From an uncultured Lachnospiraceae bacterium (lineage in GTDB: Bacteria > Bacillota > Clostridia > Lachnospirales > Lachnospiraceae), in contig CAJUGG010000041.1 in assembly GCA_910585995.1 (NCBI GenBank), forward strand, positions 1 through 31,131: a stretch of 31,131 bases of DNA, in the 5' to 3' direction. The position numbers and the translations under genes are program-made. Below, one piece after another: positions 22,320 to 30,238 of this stretch. Position 1 is the first letter of the stretch; each line of letters opens with the position of its first letter. A model generated the notes under the pieces. That model had not been told where the DNA came from, made no database searches, and was given only the letters and a program-made list of their open reading frames with translations.

Positions 22320-23156
22320 ATGAAGAAACAGAATGCCTGGGGGATATCCTTATCCGGCTTGCTGGCTTTGTGCCTGGCCTTCCCAGTACATGCGGAGACG
22401 TATTATGGGGATGAGAGCTGGAAGGTTGCATTTACCTCTGAGAAAAAGATGGAGAGCAGTTTTAGCACCGCAGATATCAACGATGTAGTGGGCGGTATGC
22501 AGCCAGGAGACAACGTAATTATTACCCTGGACTTAAAAAATGAAAATAATACGACTACCGACTGGTATATGCGCAATGAGGTCTTGTATTCCCTAGAAGA
22601 CCGAAGCGCCAACAAAGAGACCAGCGGAGGTGCCTATACCTATCGTCTGACCTATACCAATAAAGACGGCGAAGTACAGAGCCTTTTTGACAGTGATACG
22701 GTAGGTGGAGAGAGTGCCGCAGATACCATCAGCCGGATGGGAGAAGGATTAAAAAGTGCTACCAATGCACTGAAAGATTATTTCTATCTGGATACTTTAA
22801 GCAAAGGTGTAGGCGGAACGATTACCTTGGAAGTAGCCTTAGACGGAGAGACCCAGGGAAATGATTATCAGAATACTTTAGCCGACCTACAGATGGATTT
22901 TGCCGTAGAATTAAGAGATACAGCAGGTGGAGGCGGTGGAGGAGGCGGTGATACACCGGGGACTCCAAACCCACCCAATACGCCAGGGACACCGGATGAA
23001 CCAGATTCGAACACCAGCCGGACCGGAGTGGTACGTACTGGAGATGAGAACCCCATCCTGTTATATACTGCTATCAGTGGGATTACAGGATTATTGTTAT
23101 TACTTTTTTGTATCTATCAGTTCCGGGAGTATAAAAAGAGAAGAGAGGAGGCATAG
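22320..23156 (+). CDS. Surface protein with VRTGD sorting-like C-terminus
   Basis: The 278-residue protein has a signal peptide (LSGLLALCLAFPVHA, then ETYYG). Its domain (about 30-200) includes MQPGDNVIITLDLKNENNTTTDWYMRNEVL, resembling the strand pattern of the neighbouring TasA-like proteins. A poly-Gly and Pro/Thr-rich linker follows (about 203-232). The C-terminus has VVRTGDENP at 237-245, a hydrophobic helix and a basic tail (REYKKRREEA). This layout is that of a sortase signal, but the motif is xxRTGD rather than LPXTG. The single sortase here may accept it, or the helix may serve as a plain membrane anchor. AAAGGAG precedes the start. It sits between the TasA-like genes and the MucBP-like gene. 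Confidence 0.78.
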   Translation: MKKQNAWGISLSGLLALCLAFPVHAETYYGDESWKVAFTSEKKMESSFSTADINDVVGGMQPGDNVIITLDLKNENNTTTDWYMRNEVLYSLEDRSANKETSGGAYTYRLTYTNKDGEVQSLFDSDTVGGESAADTISRMGEGLKSATNALKDYFYLDTLSKGVGGTITLEVALDGETQGNDYQNTLADLQMDFAVELRDTAGGGGGGGGDTPGTPNPPNTPGTPDEPDSNTSRTGVVRTGDENPILLYTAISGITGLLLLLFCIYQFREYKKRREEA

Positions 23157-23160
23157 ACCG

Positions 23161-24165
23161 ATGAAAAGACTTAAAAAAACAGTTGCTGTGATACTTTCTT
23201 TCGGTCTGCTTCTAACTACTTGCCTTCCGGTGTTTGCCGCAGGAGAAGAATATACTTATACCATCCGTTTTTTCTCAGGAAGACAGGGTTCTTTTCAAAG
23301 TGGGGAGATGATGGTATTTTCTGATCTGCACTATGGGGATCGGGTGAATTTTTATCGAAGTGCGGTAAGCCTGCATGACAACAGCAAGTATTATATCCGG
23401 GGGGTCAGAGAGAGCGGCCGGGACAATAGTGACAGTACTGCAGATCAGACGGCGTCTTTTATGGTGACCGGTGACCGGGATTATGTGATTGCCTATGGAA
23501 TCTTAGGAGATGCCACTTCGTATACCATCAACTATGAGGATGAAAATGGCAGGACTTTAGCGCCCAGCGAGATGTACTATGGCAATGTGGGGGATCGCCC
23601 GGTAGTGGCTTATCTGTATATCGACGGATATCGTCCGCAGGCTTATAATTTGACCCAAACCCTTAAGAAAGACCCAGCAGAAAATATCTTTACGTTTATC
23701 TATACAAGAGAGACACAAGGCACTGGTGGAGGAACTACCGAAGAGACTGGTGAGACGCCAGGAGGCACACCAGAAGCGCCAGAAGCAGCTCCTCCTGAAG
23801 GAACCGCAGCTGCCACAGCTCCAGCCCCAGCGGATGGAGGAGTAGCCGTCATTCCAGGTGGAGGAGCACCAGGAGGCGGTGGAGGAGCAGCAGCAGGAGG
23901 TGCAGCTGGAGCAGATGCAGCAGGAGACGCCGGGGATCTGACAGAGGTGCCGGACGAAGACGTACCACAGACCGATGAGCTGGTAGACTTAGATGATGAG
24001 GATGTCCCGCTGGCTGGCTTGCCAGATATCCTAAATATTGCCAGCGATGCAAAACTTTTAGGGATACCAGTCCCAATCGTACTAGCGACGACTTTAGCGC
24101 TTCTAGGGCTTGGTTGGTATGTGCTGATCGGAAAGAAAAGAAAGAAGAAGGAAGAAAAGTCATGA
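23161..24165 (+). CDS. Membrane-anchored MucBP-like surface protein
   Basis: The 334-residue protein has a signal peptide (KKTVAVILSFGLLLTTCLPVFAA). A MucBP-like repeat lies at about 120-183 (YTINYEDENGRTLAP, VGDRPVVAYLYIDGYRP, FTFIYTRE). A low-complexity Gly/Ala/Pro/Thr linker (187-262) and an acidic stretch with DEDVPLAGLPD follow. The C-terminus is a hydrophobic helix and a strongly basic tail (GKKRKKKEEKS). DEDVPLA segments often stand just ahead of LPXTG motifs, yet no LPXTG is present, so anchoring is probably through the helix. MucBP domains bind mucin in some lactobacilli, and that role here is inferred. ATG 23161 with GAGGAGG upstream is chosen; the frame is open further upstream but there it overlaps the previous gene. 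The stop overlaps the next start (ATGA). Confidence 0.82.
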   Translation: MKRLKKTVAVILSFGLLLTTCLPVFAAGEEYTYTIRFFSGRQGSFQSGEMMVFSDLHYGDRVNFYRSAVSLHDNSKYYIRGVRESGRDNSDSTADQTASFMVTGDRDYVIAYGILGDATSYTINYEDENGRTLAPSEMYYGNVGDRPVVAYLYIDGYRPQAYNLTQTLKKDPAENIFTFIYTRETQGTGGGTTEETGETPGGTPEAPEAAPPEGTAAATAPAPADGGVAVIPGGGAPGGGGGAAAGGAAGADAAGDAGDLTEVPDEDVPQTDELVDLDDEDVPLAGLPDILNIASDAKLLGIPVPIVLATTLALLGLGWYVLIGKKRKKKEEKS

Positions 24166-24713
24166 TGGATATTACGGATTCATCCATATCTCCTTCTGCC
24201 AAAAAGGGCGGGAAATGGTTTCCGGCCCTTTGCAGCGTATGCGGGACCTTGATACTTTTGGGTGTAATTGCTGCCTTTTTACCTCTGACGATCCCAAGAT
24301 TTATGGGGTATGAGATCTATGAGGTGGTCAGCGGGAGTATGGAGCCTTCCATCCCTGTGGGGAGTCTTCTCTATGTGGAAGAGATAGAGCCAGAAGAGGT
24401 GGTTCCTAAAGATATCATTGCCTTTGTACGCGATGGCTCTGTGGTGACCCATCGGGTGGAGGAGAACCAATATGTAGAAGGAAAATTCATCACCAAAGGA
24501 GATGCCAACAGCAAAGAGGATATGCTGCCGGTTGCCTATGAGCAGTTGGTGGGTAAAGCCGTCTATCATATCCCGGTACTTGGGCTTTTGATGGCAATGC
24601 TTGCCAGCACCACCGGTAAGATCTATGCAGCAATATTTGCCGCATGTGGGGTGATGTTTCATATGTTAGCAGGTGTGTTAAGAGAGCGTCAAAGAGAACA
24701 GCGAAAGGGATAA
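24162..24713 (+). CDS. sipW: SipW-type signal peptidase I (S26B, Ser-His type)
   Basis: SipW-like peptidases belong to the ER/archaeal branch with a Ser-His pair and process TasA-type proteins in Bacillus. The 183-residue protein has one N-terminal membrane segment (about 20-42) and nucleophile Ser59 in YEVVSGSMEPSIPVGS. His97 replaces the usual Lys (VVTHRVEENQ), followed by the family box ITKGDANSKED. A second hydrophobic stretch (about 140-175) forms a C-terminal anchor. The start is one of two adjacent ATGs (24162 or 24165), the first overlapping the preceding stop as ATGA. The context with two SipW-type substrates upstream matches the Bacillus sipW-tasA pairing. It is the second signal peptidase of the operon and mechanistically distinct from the one at 10405. 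Confidence 0.94.
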   Translation: MMDITDSSISPSAKKGGKWFPALCSVCGTLILLGVIAAFLPLTIPRFMGYEIYEVVSGSMEPSIPVGSLLYVEEIEPEEVVPKDIIAFVRDGSVVTHRVEENQYVEGKFITKGDANSKEDMLPVAYEQLVGKAVYHIPVLGLLMAMLASTTGKIYAAIFAACGVMFHMLAGVLRERQREQRKG

Positions 24714-24729
24714 CAGAGGAAACAGGCGC

Positions 24730-25947
24730 ATGGAGAAAAAAACAGGTGTGGAGGATGGAGTCTTAAAAGTGCAGATGTTTGGAGGTTTCTCTTTGCTGTG
24801 GAATGGGATACAGATCGCAGGAGGTCCCAAGGCAAGAGAGTCCCAATTTGCCTATCTGTTGCAGTTATTGTTGCATTTTCGAGACGAAGGCGTGAAACGG
24901 AATCGTTTAGAGGAGGCACTGTTTGGAGAACGGGATGTGGGAAATGTACACCATTCTCTAAGAAGTGTGATCTACAATGCCAGGAAAAAATTAAAGCAAG
25001 CAGGTCTGCCGGATGTGAATTATATCTGGCAGGAACATGATATTTTTTACTGGACGAAAGAGATTCCACTAGAAGAAGATACTAGGCAGTTTGAACAGCT
25101 CTACCACCATGCCAGAGAGATAGAAGATTCTGTTAAAAGGCTGGAGTGCTTAATGGATGCCTGTTACTGTTATCATGGAGATTTTCTTCCCAGCCAGGCG
25201 GGAATGATCTGGGCAGCCCAAGAAGCTAGACGGTATCAGGGGATGTTCTTTTCCTGTGTGGAGGAGGCAGTGATCTTGCTTCGGATGCAAGAAGACTGGA
25301 TTCGTATGAAAGAGCTGGGCACCTATGTATGTAAGATCAGCCCTTTTGCAGACTGGGAAGTGATTACAATGGAAGCCTTGGTGGCGATGGGCTGGATGGC
25401 AGAGGCTAGAAAGCTCTATGATGATACCATGGAGTTATATATGCAGGAACAGGGCTGTCATCCATCGAAAAAATTGATGGAACTTTTAGATCGATTGGGA
25501 ACACAGATGGATCACAGGTATGCCATGCTAGATGCTATCCAGACTGAATTGTCAGAAGAACGAGACGAGTTATCGGGAGGCTATCTATGTACCTGGCCGG
25601 TGTTTCAGGGGATCTACCAGATAATTAAACGGATCTTAGAGCGCAGCGGGCAGTCGGTCTATCTGATGCTTTGTACCATTGTGGACAGCAAAGGCAATCC
25701 CATGGAAGACAGCTCTTTGTTAGAGGAGTTGTCTGAGCGATTGGAGATGGCTGTGTGCAGGGCAATCCGCCACGGGGATACGGTCACCCGCTATGGAAAA
25801 GGACAATACCTGGTATTGTTAGTCAACACCACAAGAGAGAACTGCAAAGTGGTTCAAAAGAGGATCAACGAACAGTTTCTAGTGGGACGGCAACGGACGG
25901 GAATCAAATATTATGTAAACAGTGTTATCTGTTCCACAGACAGATAA
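24730..25947 (+). CDS. BTAD/SARP-like transcriptional regulator with degenerate GGDEF-like tail
   Basis: The 405-residue protein starts with a winged-helix, OmpR/SARP-like domain (about 12-95). It reads LKVQMFGGFSLLWNG, then RNRLEEALFGER and HHSLRSVIYNARKKLKQAGL. A helical BTAD (TPR-like) domain follows (about 115-265), including ELYMQEQGCHPSKKLMELLDRL. The last 110 residues look like a worn GGDEF fold: AIRHGDTVTRYGKGQYLVLLVNTTRENCKVVQKRI parallels the usual 'gD.v.R.GGDEF.vll', but GGDEF is replaced by GKGQY, so no cyclase activity is expected. SARP regulators typically activate neighbouring operons. Its place at the distal end of the surface operon suggests feedback on the same locus, but this is inference. 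The start at 24730 is 16 nt after sipW. Confidence 0.85.
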   Translation: MEKKTGVEDGVLKVQMFGGFSLLWNGIQIAGGPKARESQFAYLLQLLLHFRDEGVKRNRLEEALFGERDVGNVHHSLRSVIYNARKKLKQAGLPDVNYIWQEHDIFYWTKEIPLEEDTRQFEQLYHHAREIEDSVKRLECLMDACYCYHGDFLPSQAGMIWAAQEARRYQGMFFSCVEEAVILLRMQEDWIRMKELGTYVCKISPFADWEVITMEALVAMGWMAEARKLYDDTMELYMQEQGCHPSKKLMELLDRLGTQMDHRYAMLDAIQTELSEERDELSGGYLCTWPVFQGIYQIIKRILERSGQSVYLMLCTIVDSKGNPMEDSSLLEELSERLEMAVCRAIRHGDTVTRYGKGQYLVLLVNTTRENCKVVQKRINEQFLVGRQRTGIKYYVNSVICSTDR

Positions 25948-25988
25948 GATCCAAGCAGTCAGCTTAAAGTTTGGAAAGGAATGGATTC

Positions 25989-26498
25989 ATGGACAAGTCT
26001 CAATGGTATATAGGGACGAAAAACGGAGTGGTGCTGTGTATTGATCAGGTGGAAAAAAAGCAGCTAAAAGGGCGTTTTTATCACAGATATCAAGTAGAAG
26101 CGAATACTTTTTGCAACACAGAGCAGATGCTTTTTGAACTAGAAATGTTTTATGACAGCATCCGTTTTCCCTATCCTTCCACCACGGGGCGTACTTTTTT
26201 AAATCCAGTCAAAGAAAAAGAAAAAAATCAGGAGAAGGTAGAAAAGATGAGCGATCAGGATTTGTTAAAAAAACATGGAGAACTTGGGACTTTTATCGTG
26301 CGGGTACAGCACCGGCAAAACAGCAGCTGGCAGGGACGTATCACCTGGATGGAAGAGGATCAGACCGTCTGCTTTCGTTCTATTTGGGAGATGTTAAAAC
26401 TGATTGCAAGTGTGGTAGAGCTGCCAGGGACAGAAAAAGAGACAGAAGAAAAGGAACCCTCCTGGTTCGATATGCCAAAAGAAGCAGGGACAGAGTAA
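25989..26498 (+). CDS. Protein of unknown function with Trp-rich C-terminal module
   Basis: I do not recognise the N-terminal half of this 169-residue protein (WYIGTKNGVVLCIDQ, LKGRFYHRYQVEANTF). The C-terminal half, about residues 95-145, reads GTFIVRVQHRQNSSWQGRITWMEEDQTVCFRS. It is clearly homologous to nearly the whole of the next gene product. No signal peptide or membrane segment is present. ATG 25989 is chosen with AAAGGA at 25975-25980; an in-frame TTG at 25971 is less likely. It is part of the regulator end of the operon and may partner the BTAD protein. Confidence 0.72.
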   Translation: MDKSQWYIGTKNGVVLCIDQVEKKQLKGRFYHRYQVEANTFCNTEQMLFELEMFYDSIRFPYPSTTGRTFLNPVKEKEKNQEKVEKMSDQDLLKKHGELGTFIVRVQHRQNSSWQGRITWMEEDQTVCFRSIWEMLKLIASVVELPGTEKETEEKEPSWFDMPKEAGTE

Positions 26499-26530
26499 GA
26501 GCAGGGTTAAAAGGTTAAAGGGGTAATAAA

Positions 26531-26734
26531 ATGGATAGCAAGAGAAATGAAAAGAGTACTTTTTTGGTCCAGATCCATTTTCGCCAAAAAGAGACCTGGC
26601 AGGGACAAGTGACCTGGGCGGAAGAAAATAAGACTGTGAGCTTTCGCAGTGCCCTAGAGCTTCTTAGGCTGATCGACGAGGCAGGCAAAAGCGAGGGTCG
26701 GACTTGGGCGGACGGACGCCGTCTACAACAATAG
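26531..26734 (+). CDS. Small paralogue of the preceding gene's C-terminal module
   Basis: The 67-residue product reads STFLVQIHFRQKETWQGQ then VTWAEENKTVSFRSALELLRL. It shares the R-Q-x-x-x-W-Q-G-x-x-x-W-x-E-E-x-x-T-V-x-F-R-S pattern with the upstream 169-residue protein. It is a stand-alone copy of that module, either produced by duplication or the ancestral form. AAAGGGG precedes the ATG. It is the last gene before the operon terminator. The function is unknown, but conservation of both copies argues that this short frame is a real gene. Confidence 0.75.
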   Translation: MDSKRNEKSTFLVQIHFRQKETWQGQVTWAEENKTVSFRSALELLRLIDEAGKSEGRTWADGRRLQQ

Positions 26735-26741
26735 TGGTATG

Positions 26742-26767
26742 CAGGCAGCAGCGGCTGCCTGTTTTTT
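26742..26767 (+). terminator. Operon terminator
   Basis: CAGGCAGC (26742-26749) and GCTGCCTG (26754-26761) form a perfect 8-bp GC-rich stem with an AGCG loop, followed directly by six T (26762-26767). It is the only canonical terminator I see between the recombinase and this point, so it supports treating the surface genes as one long transcription unit. Confidence 0.95.
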
Positions 26768-27201
26768 CACTTAAGAGATTTTATGTTTTCTTTGACCGTG
26801 TGAATATCGCCAAAAGTAAAGCCTTTTTTATCCAGCAGAACGCTGATGTTATTTCGACAGTTAAGGATATACAAATGTTGGGTTTCCTGAAGACTTAAGA
26901 TATCGTCATAGGAGATAAGAGTCTTCTTTTGGTTGTCTGCGCTAATAGACAGATAATTTGGATAAAAAGTGGTAACTCGTTTTGGAATGTTGGAAGTTCC
27001 TGATCTCATGGCTTTGTATTTTTTTTGTCGTATTATTCCTAAGCCAGGAAATGCGGTTGCCCACCAGAACACTTTTTTTGCTGCTTTTTCATCGGTGGTT
27101 TCGTTAGAAAGAAGGTATAGTTGTGCGTCGTAGAGATCAATGGTATCTCCATCGCTATTTTCATATGGAAATGAAAAAGGAAGCACGATTCCTATGAGCA
27201 C
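26767..27201 (-). CDS. YcxB-like C-terminal domain protein, probably 5'-truncated
   Basis: This minus-strand frame of 144 codons ends in a segment like the YcxB family C-terminus: TTFYPNYLSISADNQKK, then YDDILSLQETQHLYILNC, then ISVLLDKKGFTFGDIHTVKENI. YcxB proteins normally have two membrane helices before this domain. Here only a poor hydrophobic patch remains (KVFWWATAFPGLGII). The start would be GTG 27201 with no ribosome binding site, and a plus-strand terminator hairpin (27197-27228) sits exactly where the 5' end should continue. This looks like the remnant of a longer gene that lost its first part, though a short functional version cannot be excluded. It is the only leftward gene in the right half. 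Confidence 0.5.
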   Translation of the reverse strand: MLIGIVLPFSFPYENSDGDTIDLYDAQLYLLSNETTDEKAAKKVFWWATAFPGLGIIRQKKYKAMRSGTSNIPKRVTTFYPNYLSISADNQKKTLISYDDILSLQETQHLYILNCRNNISVLLDKKGFTFGDIHTVKENIKSLK

Positions 27202-27228
27202 CGGTTTTGATCAGTGGTGCTTTTTTTT
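27197..27228 (+). terminator. Terminator-like hairpin before the M16C peptidase gene
   Basis: AGCACC (27197-27202) pairs with GGTGCT (27216-27221), followed by a run of eight T (27221-27228) on the plus strand. No plus-strand gene lies directly upstream, so it may back up the operon terminator 430 nt earlier, or be left over from a deleted gene. Confidence 0.6.
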
Positions 27229-27240
27229 AATGGAAATATG

Positions 27241-27249
27241 TGTTATACT
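27241..27249 (+). promoter_or_regulatory. Candidate extended -10 promoter for the M16C peptidase gene
   Basis: TGTTATACT (TG, one base, TATACT) lies 48 nt before the start codon. A second TATACT is at 27265-27270. No good -35 is seen upstream beyond the T-run of the preceding hairpin, so the choice between the two is uncertain. Confidence 0.4.
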
Positions 27250-27296
27250 ACGTTTGAATATGTTTATACTAAGAAAAAACAAGCCTGGAGGAGCGA

Positions 27297-30218
27297 ATGA
27301 CAGTAGAACAATTGACAGCATATGAAGTGCTGAAAAAAGAAGAGATCCCGGAATTGGAAGTGACAGGGTATCTGTTAAGACACAAGAAGACAAGAGCGCG
27401 TGTGGCGCTGTTATCCTGTAAGGATGAAAACAAAGTATTTCAGATCGGTTTTCGCACGCCGCCATCTGACAGTACCGGAGTGCCGCATATTATGGAACAT
27501 TCGGTGCTGTGCGGGTCTAAGGATTTTCCGGTAAAAGATCCTTTTGTGGAGCTGGCGAAGGGTTCTTTAAATACCTTTTTAAATGCTATGACTTATCCGG
27601 ATAAGACCGTGTATCCTGTGGCCAGCTGTAATGACCAGGATTTTCAGAACTTGATGCATGTCTATCTGGATGCGGTGTTTCATCCTAATATATATAAGGA
27701 AGAAAAAATATTCTGTCAGGAAGGATGGCATTATGAACTGGAGCAAGAGAATGGGCCTCTGATCTATAATGGCGTGGTCTACAATGAGATGAAGGGAGCT
27801 TTCTCTTCTCCGGAGGATATGCTGGATCGGGAGATTATGACGACGCTGTATCCGGATACGCCATATTTTTATGAATCCGGAGGAGATCCCAAACATATCC
27901 CGGAGCTGACTTATGAAGATTTTTTGAATTTTCATCAGAAGTTCTATCATCCTTCCAACAGCTATATCTATTTATATGGGGATATGGATATGGCAGAAAA
28001 GCTGTCCTGGATTGATGAATATTATCTGAGTCAGTATGAGTATCTGAGTGTGGATTCAGCCATCCACTTTCAGAATCCATTTGAAAAGCCTGTGGAGCGT
28101 GTGGTGGATTATCCGATCTCGTCGGAGGATTCTGTGAAGAATCAGGCATATCTGTCTTACAATATGGTGGTGGGGACGTCTTTGGATGCCAGACTGTATC
28201 TGGCTTTTCAGGTGCTGGAGTATGCGCTTTTGTCTGCGTCCGGTGCGCCTTTAAAACAGGCGCTTTTGGATGCGGGGATCGGCAAGGATATCTTGAGCAG
28301 TTATGAAAATGGGATCGCCCAGCCTTATTTTTCAGTGATTGCCAAAGGGGCGAATGTGGAACAGAAACAGGCGTTTTTGGATACGGTCCGAGGGACATTA
28401 GAGAAGATTGTCAGAGAGGGATTTGATCCTAAGGCATTGCAGGCCGGACTGAATTTTTATGAATTTCGCTATCGGGAAGCGGATTTTGGTAATTATCCCA
28501 AAGGGCTTATGTATGGGCTTCAGATGTATGACAGTTGGCTGTACGATGAAGAGCAGCCGTTTTTGCATCTGAAAGCATTGTCGCATTTTGCAGCACTTCG
28601 GGAGGCGATAGGACAGCGATATTTTGAAGGTCTGGTACAGACGTATCTACTTGACAATACCCATGCGGCGGTACTGATCTTAAATCCCGTACCAGGACTG
28701 GAAGCTTTGGAGGAAGCACGCGTGGAGCAGGTGCTCTTGGCATATAAAAACAGTCTCAGGGACTTTGAACTGACGGAGCTGGTTCAGAGGACAAAGGAGC
28801 TGAAAGCATACCAGGATGAACCTTCTTCGCCGGAAGACCTCTTAAAGATTCCGATGCTGAAACGGGAAGACATAAAAAAAGAGACAGCGCCTCTGATCAA
28901 TGAGGAGCTTTTGATGGATGGGACGACACTTCTGTGGCAGGATATTCACACGAATGGGATTAATTATATCCGCCTGTTGTTTGATGCCAAAGAACTGCCG
29001 GAGAGCTTGATTCCTTATCTTGGTATCTTAAAACATGTATTGGGATATGTGGATACAGAAAATTACAGTTATGGGGAGTTATTTAATGAGATCAACTGCC
29101 ACACAGGCGGTATTGCATCCAATATCAGCTTATATGGAAATATGAGGGATAAGAGCCAGTTTCGGATGATGTTTGAACTGCGGGCAAAGGTGTTGTGTGA
29201 CAAGACGGATTTTGCCTTTGCCATGATGCGGGAGATTTTAAACAGGACGAAGCTTACGGATCAGAAACGGCTGTATGAGATCATTGCTCAATTAAAATCC
29301 AGGCTGCAGATGTATCTGACTGCCTCCGGACATTCCGCAGCTGCTATGCGTGCTATGGCAAAATTTTTCCCGCAGGCGAGGATCAATGATCAGATGCTTG
29401 GGATTGCATTTTACCAGATCGTAGAGGATCTGGAACAGCATTTTGATAAACGGGCAGAAGAACTGATACAAAAATTATCGCTGGTGATGCAGTATATCCT
29501 TCGTCCAGAACATCTGATTGTCAGCTGTACGTCGCAAAGAGATGGTCTGGAAGCTGTAAAAAAAGAGATTCCGGCCTTGAAAAAGGCGCTGTGCCATACA
29601 ATTCTTCCGGAAGAAGTACCCGCTCAGGAGCTTTCTAATGTCACAGTCAAGAGGGAAGGAATTAAGACCCCTTCGGCAGTACAGTATGTGGCACGTGCCG
29701 GACGTATTCAGGAATATACAGGGGCTTATCGGATCTTGAAGGTGATCTTAAGCTATGATTATCTGTGGACCCAGATCCGGATAAAGGGCGGTGCTTATGG
29801 CTGCATGAGCGGTTTTGGCGTCTATGGAGACAGTTATCTGGTATCTTACCGGGACCCCAATCTTGGAAGGACTAATGAGATTTTTGAAAAGACTGTGGAT
29901 TATGTGGAACAGTTTGATGCAGATGAACGGGATATGACAAAATATATCATTGGAACGATCAGTGATCTGGATGTACCACTGACGCCTGCAGCGGTAGGGA
30001 ACCGTTCCATGTCTGCTTGGCTGACCCATGCCACGATAGAAGATTTTCAGAAAATACGGGATGAAGTGCTCACTGCCACAGTGTCAGATATCCGTGCCTT
30101 ATCCAAAGGCATCCGAGAACTGTTGGCAGAGGGAAGCTTTTGTACCATAGGAAATGAGAGCAAGATTGAAAAAGAACGAGAACTATTCGAATATACGTTC
30201 TCTCTGTTTCACTCCTGA
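27297..30218 (+). CDS. M16C insulinase-type zinc metallopeptidase (presequence protease-like)
   Basis: M16C peptidases are single-chain clamshell proteases that degrade short unfolded peptides in a closed chamber. The 973-residue length is typical. The inverted zinc motif HXXEH is intact at residues 64-68 (PHIMEHSVLCG), and the third ligand is Glu164 in VVYNEMKGAFSSPEDM. The following DPFVELAKGSLNTFLNAMTYPDKTVYPVAS is characteristic of the PreP/M16C subgroup. The C-terminal half has the substrate-binding Arg/Tyr region (IRIKGGAYGCMSGFGVYGD). GGAGGAG lies just before ATG 27297. era follows 20 nt after the stop, and the two are probably co-transcribed. No signal peptide, so cytoplasmic. Confidence 0.95.
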   Translation: MTVEQLTAYEVLKKEEIPELEVTGYLLRHKKTRARVALLSCKDENKVFQIGFRTPPSDSTGVPHIMEHSVLCGSKDFPVKDPFVELAKGSLNTFLNAMTYPDKTVYPVASCNDQDFQNLMHVYLDAVFHPNIYKEEKIFCQEGWHYELEQENGPLIYNGVVYNEMKGAFSSPEDMLDREIMTTLYPDTPYFYESGGDPKHIPELTYEDFLNFHQKFYHPSNSYIYLYGDMDMAEKLSWIDEYYLSQYEYLSVDSAIHFQNPFEKPVERVVDYPISSEDSVKNQAYLSYNMVVGTSLDARLYLAFQVLEYALLSASGAPLKQALLDAGIGKDILSSYENGIAQPYFSVIAKGANVEQKQAFLDTVRGTLEKIVREGFDPKALQAGLNFYEFRYREADFGNYPKGLMYGLQMYDSWLYDEEQPFLHLKALSHFAALREAIGQRYFEGLVQTYLLDNTHAAVLILNPVPGLEALEEARVEQVLLAYKNSLRDFELTELVQRTKELKAYQDEPSSPEDLLKIPMLKREDIKKETAPLINEELLMDGTTLLWQDIHTNGINYIRLLFDAKELPESLIPYLGILKHVLGYVDTENYSYGELFNEINCHTGGIASNISLYGNMRDKSQFRMMFELRAKVLCDKTDFAFAMMREILNRTKLTDQKRLYEIIAQLKSRLQMYLTASGHSAAAMRAMAKFFPQARINDQMLGIAFYQIVEDLEQHFDKRAEELIQKLSLVMQYILRPEHLIVSCTSQRDGLEAVKKEIPALKKALCHTILPEEVPAQELSNVTVKREGIKTPSAVQYVARAGRIQEYTGAYRILKVILSYDYLWTQIRIKGGAYGCMSGFGVYGDSYLVSYRDPNLGRTNEIFEKTVDYVEQFDADERDMTKYIIGTISDLDVPLTPAAVGNRSMSAWLTHATIEDFQKIRDEVLTATVSDIRALSKGIRELLAEGSFCTIGNESKIEKERELFEYTFSLFHS

Positions 30219-30238
30219 TCGGACAGAAAGAGGAGATT

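Noticed and set aside
22927..23160. Extended N-terminus for the MucBP-like gene
   Set aside because: This part reads through the 3' end of the preceding gene in another frame and lacks a signal peptide. ATG 23161 has GAGGAGG and starts a clear signal peptide.
24730..25947. Active diguanylate cyclase
   Set aside because: The GGDEF signature is replaced by GKGQY and metal- and nucleotide-binding residues are missing, so at most a structural or sensory domain remains.
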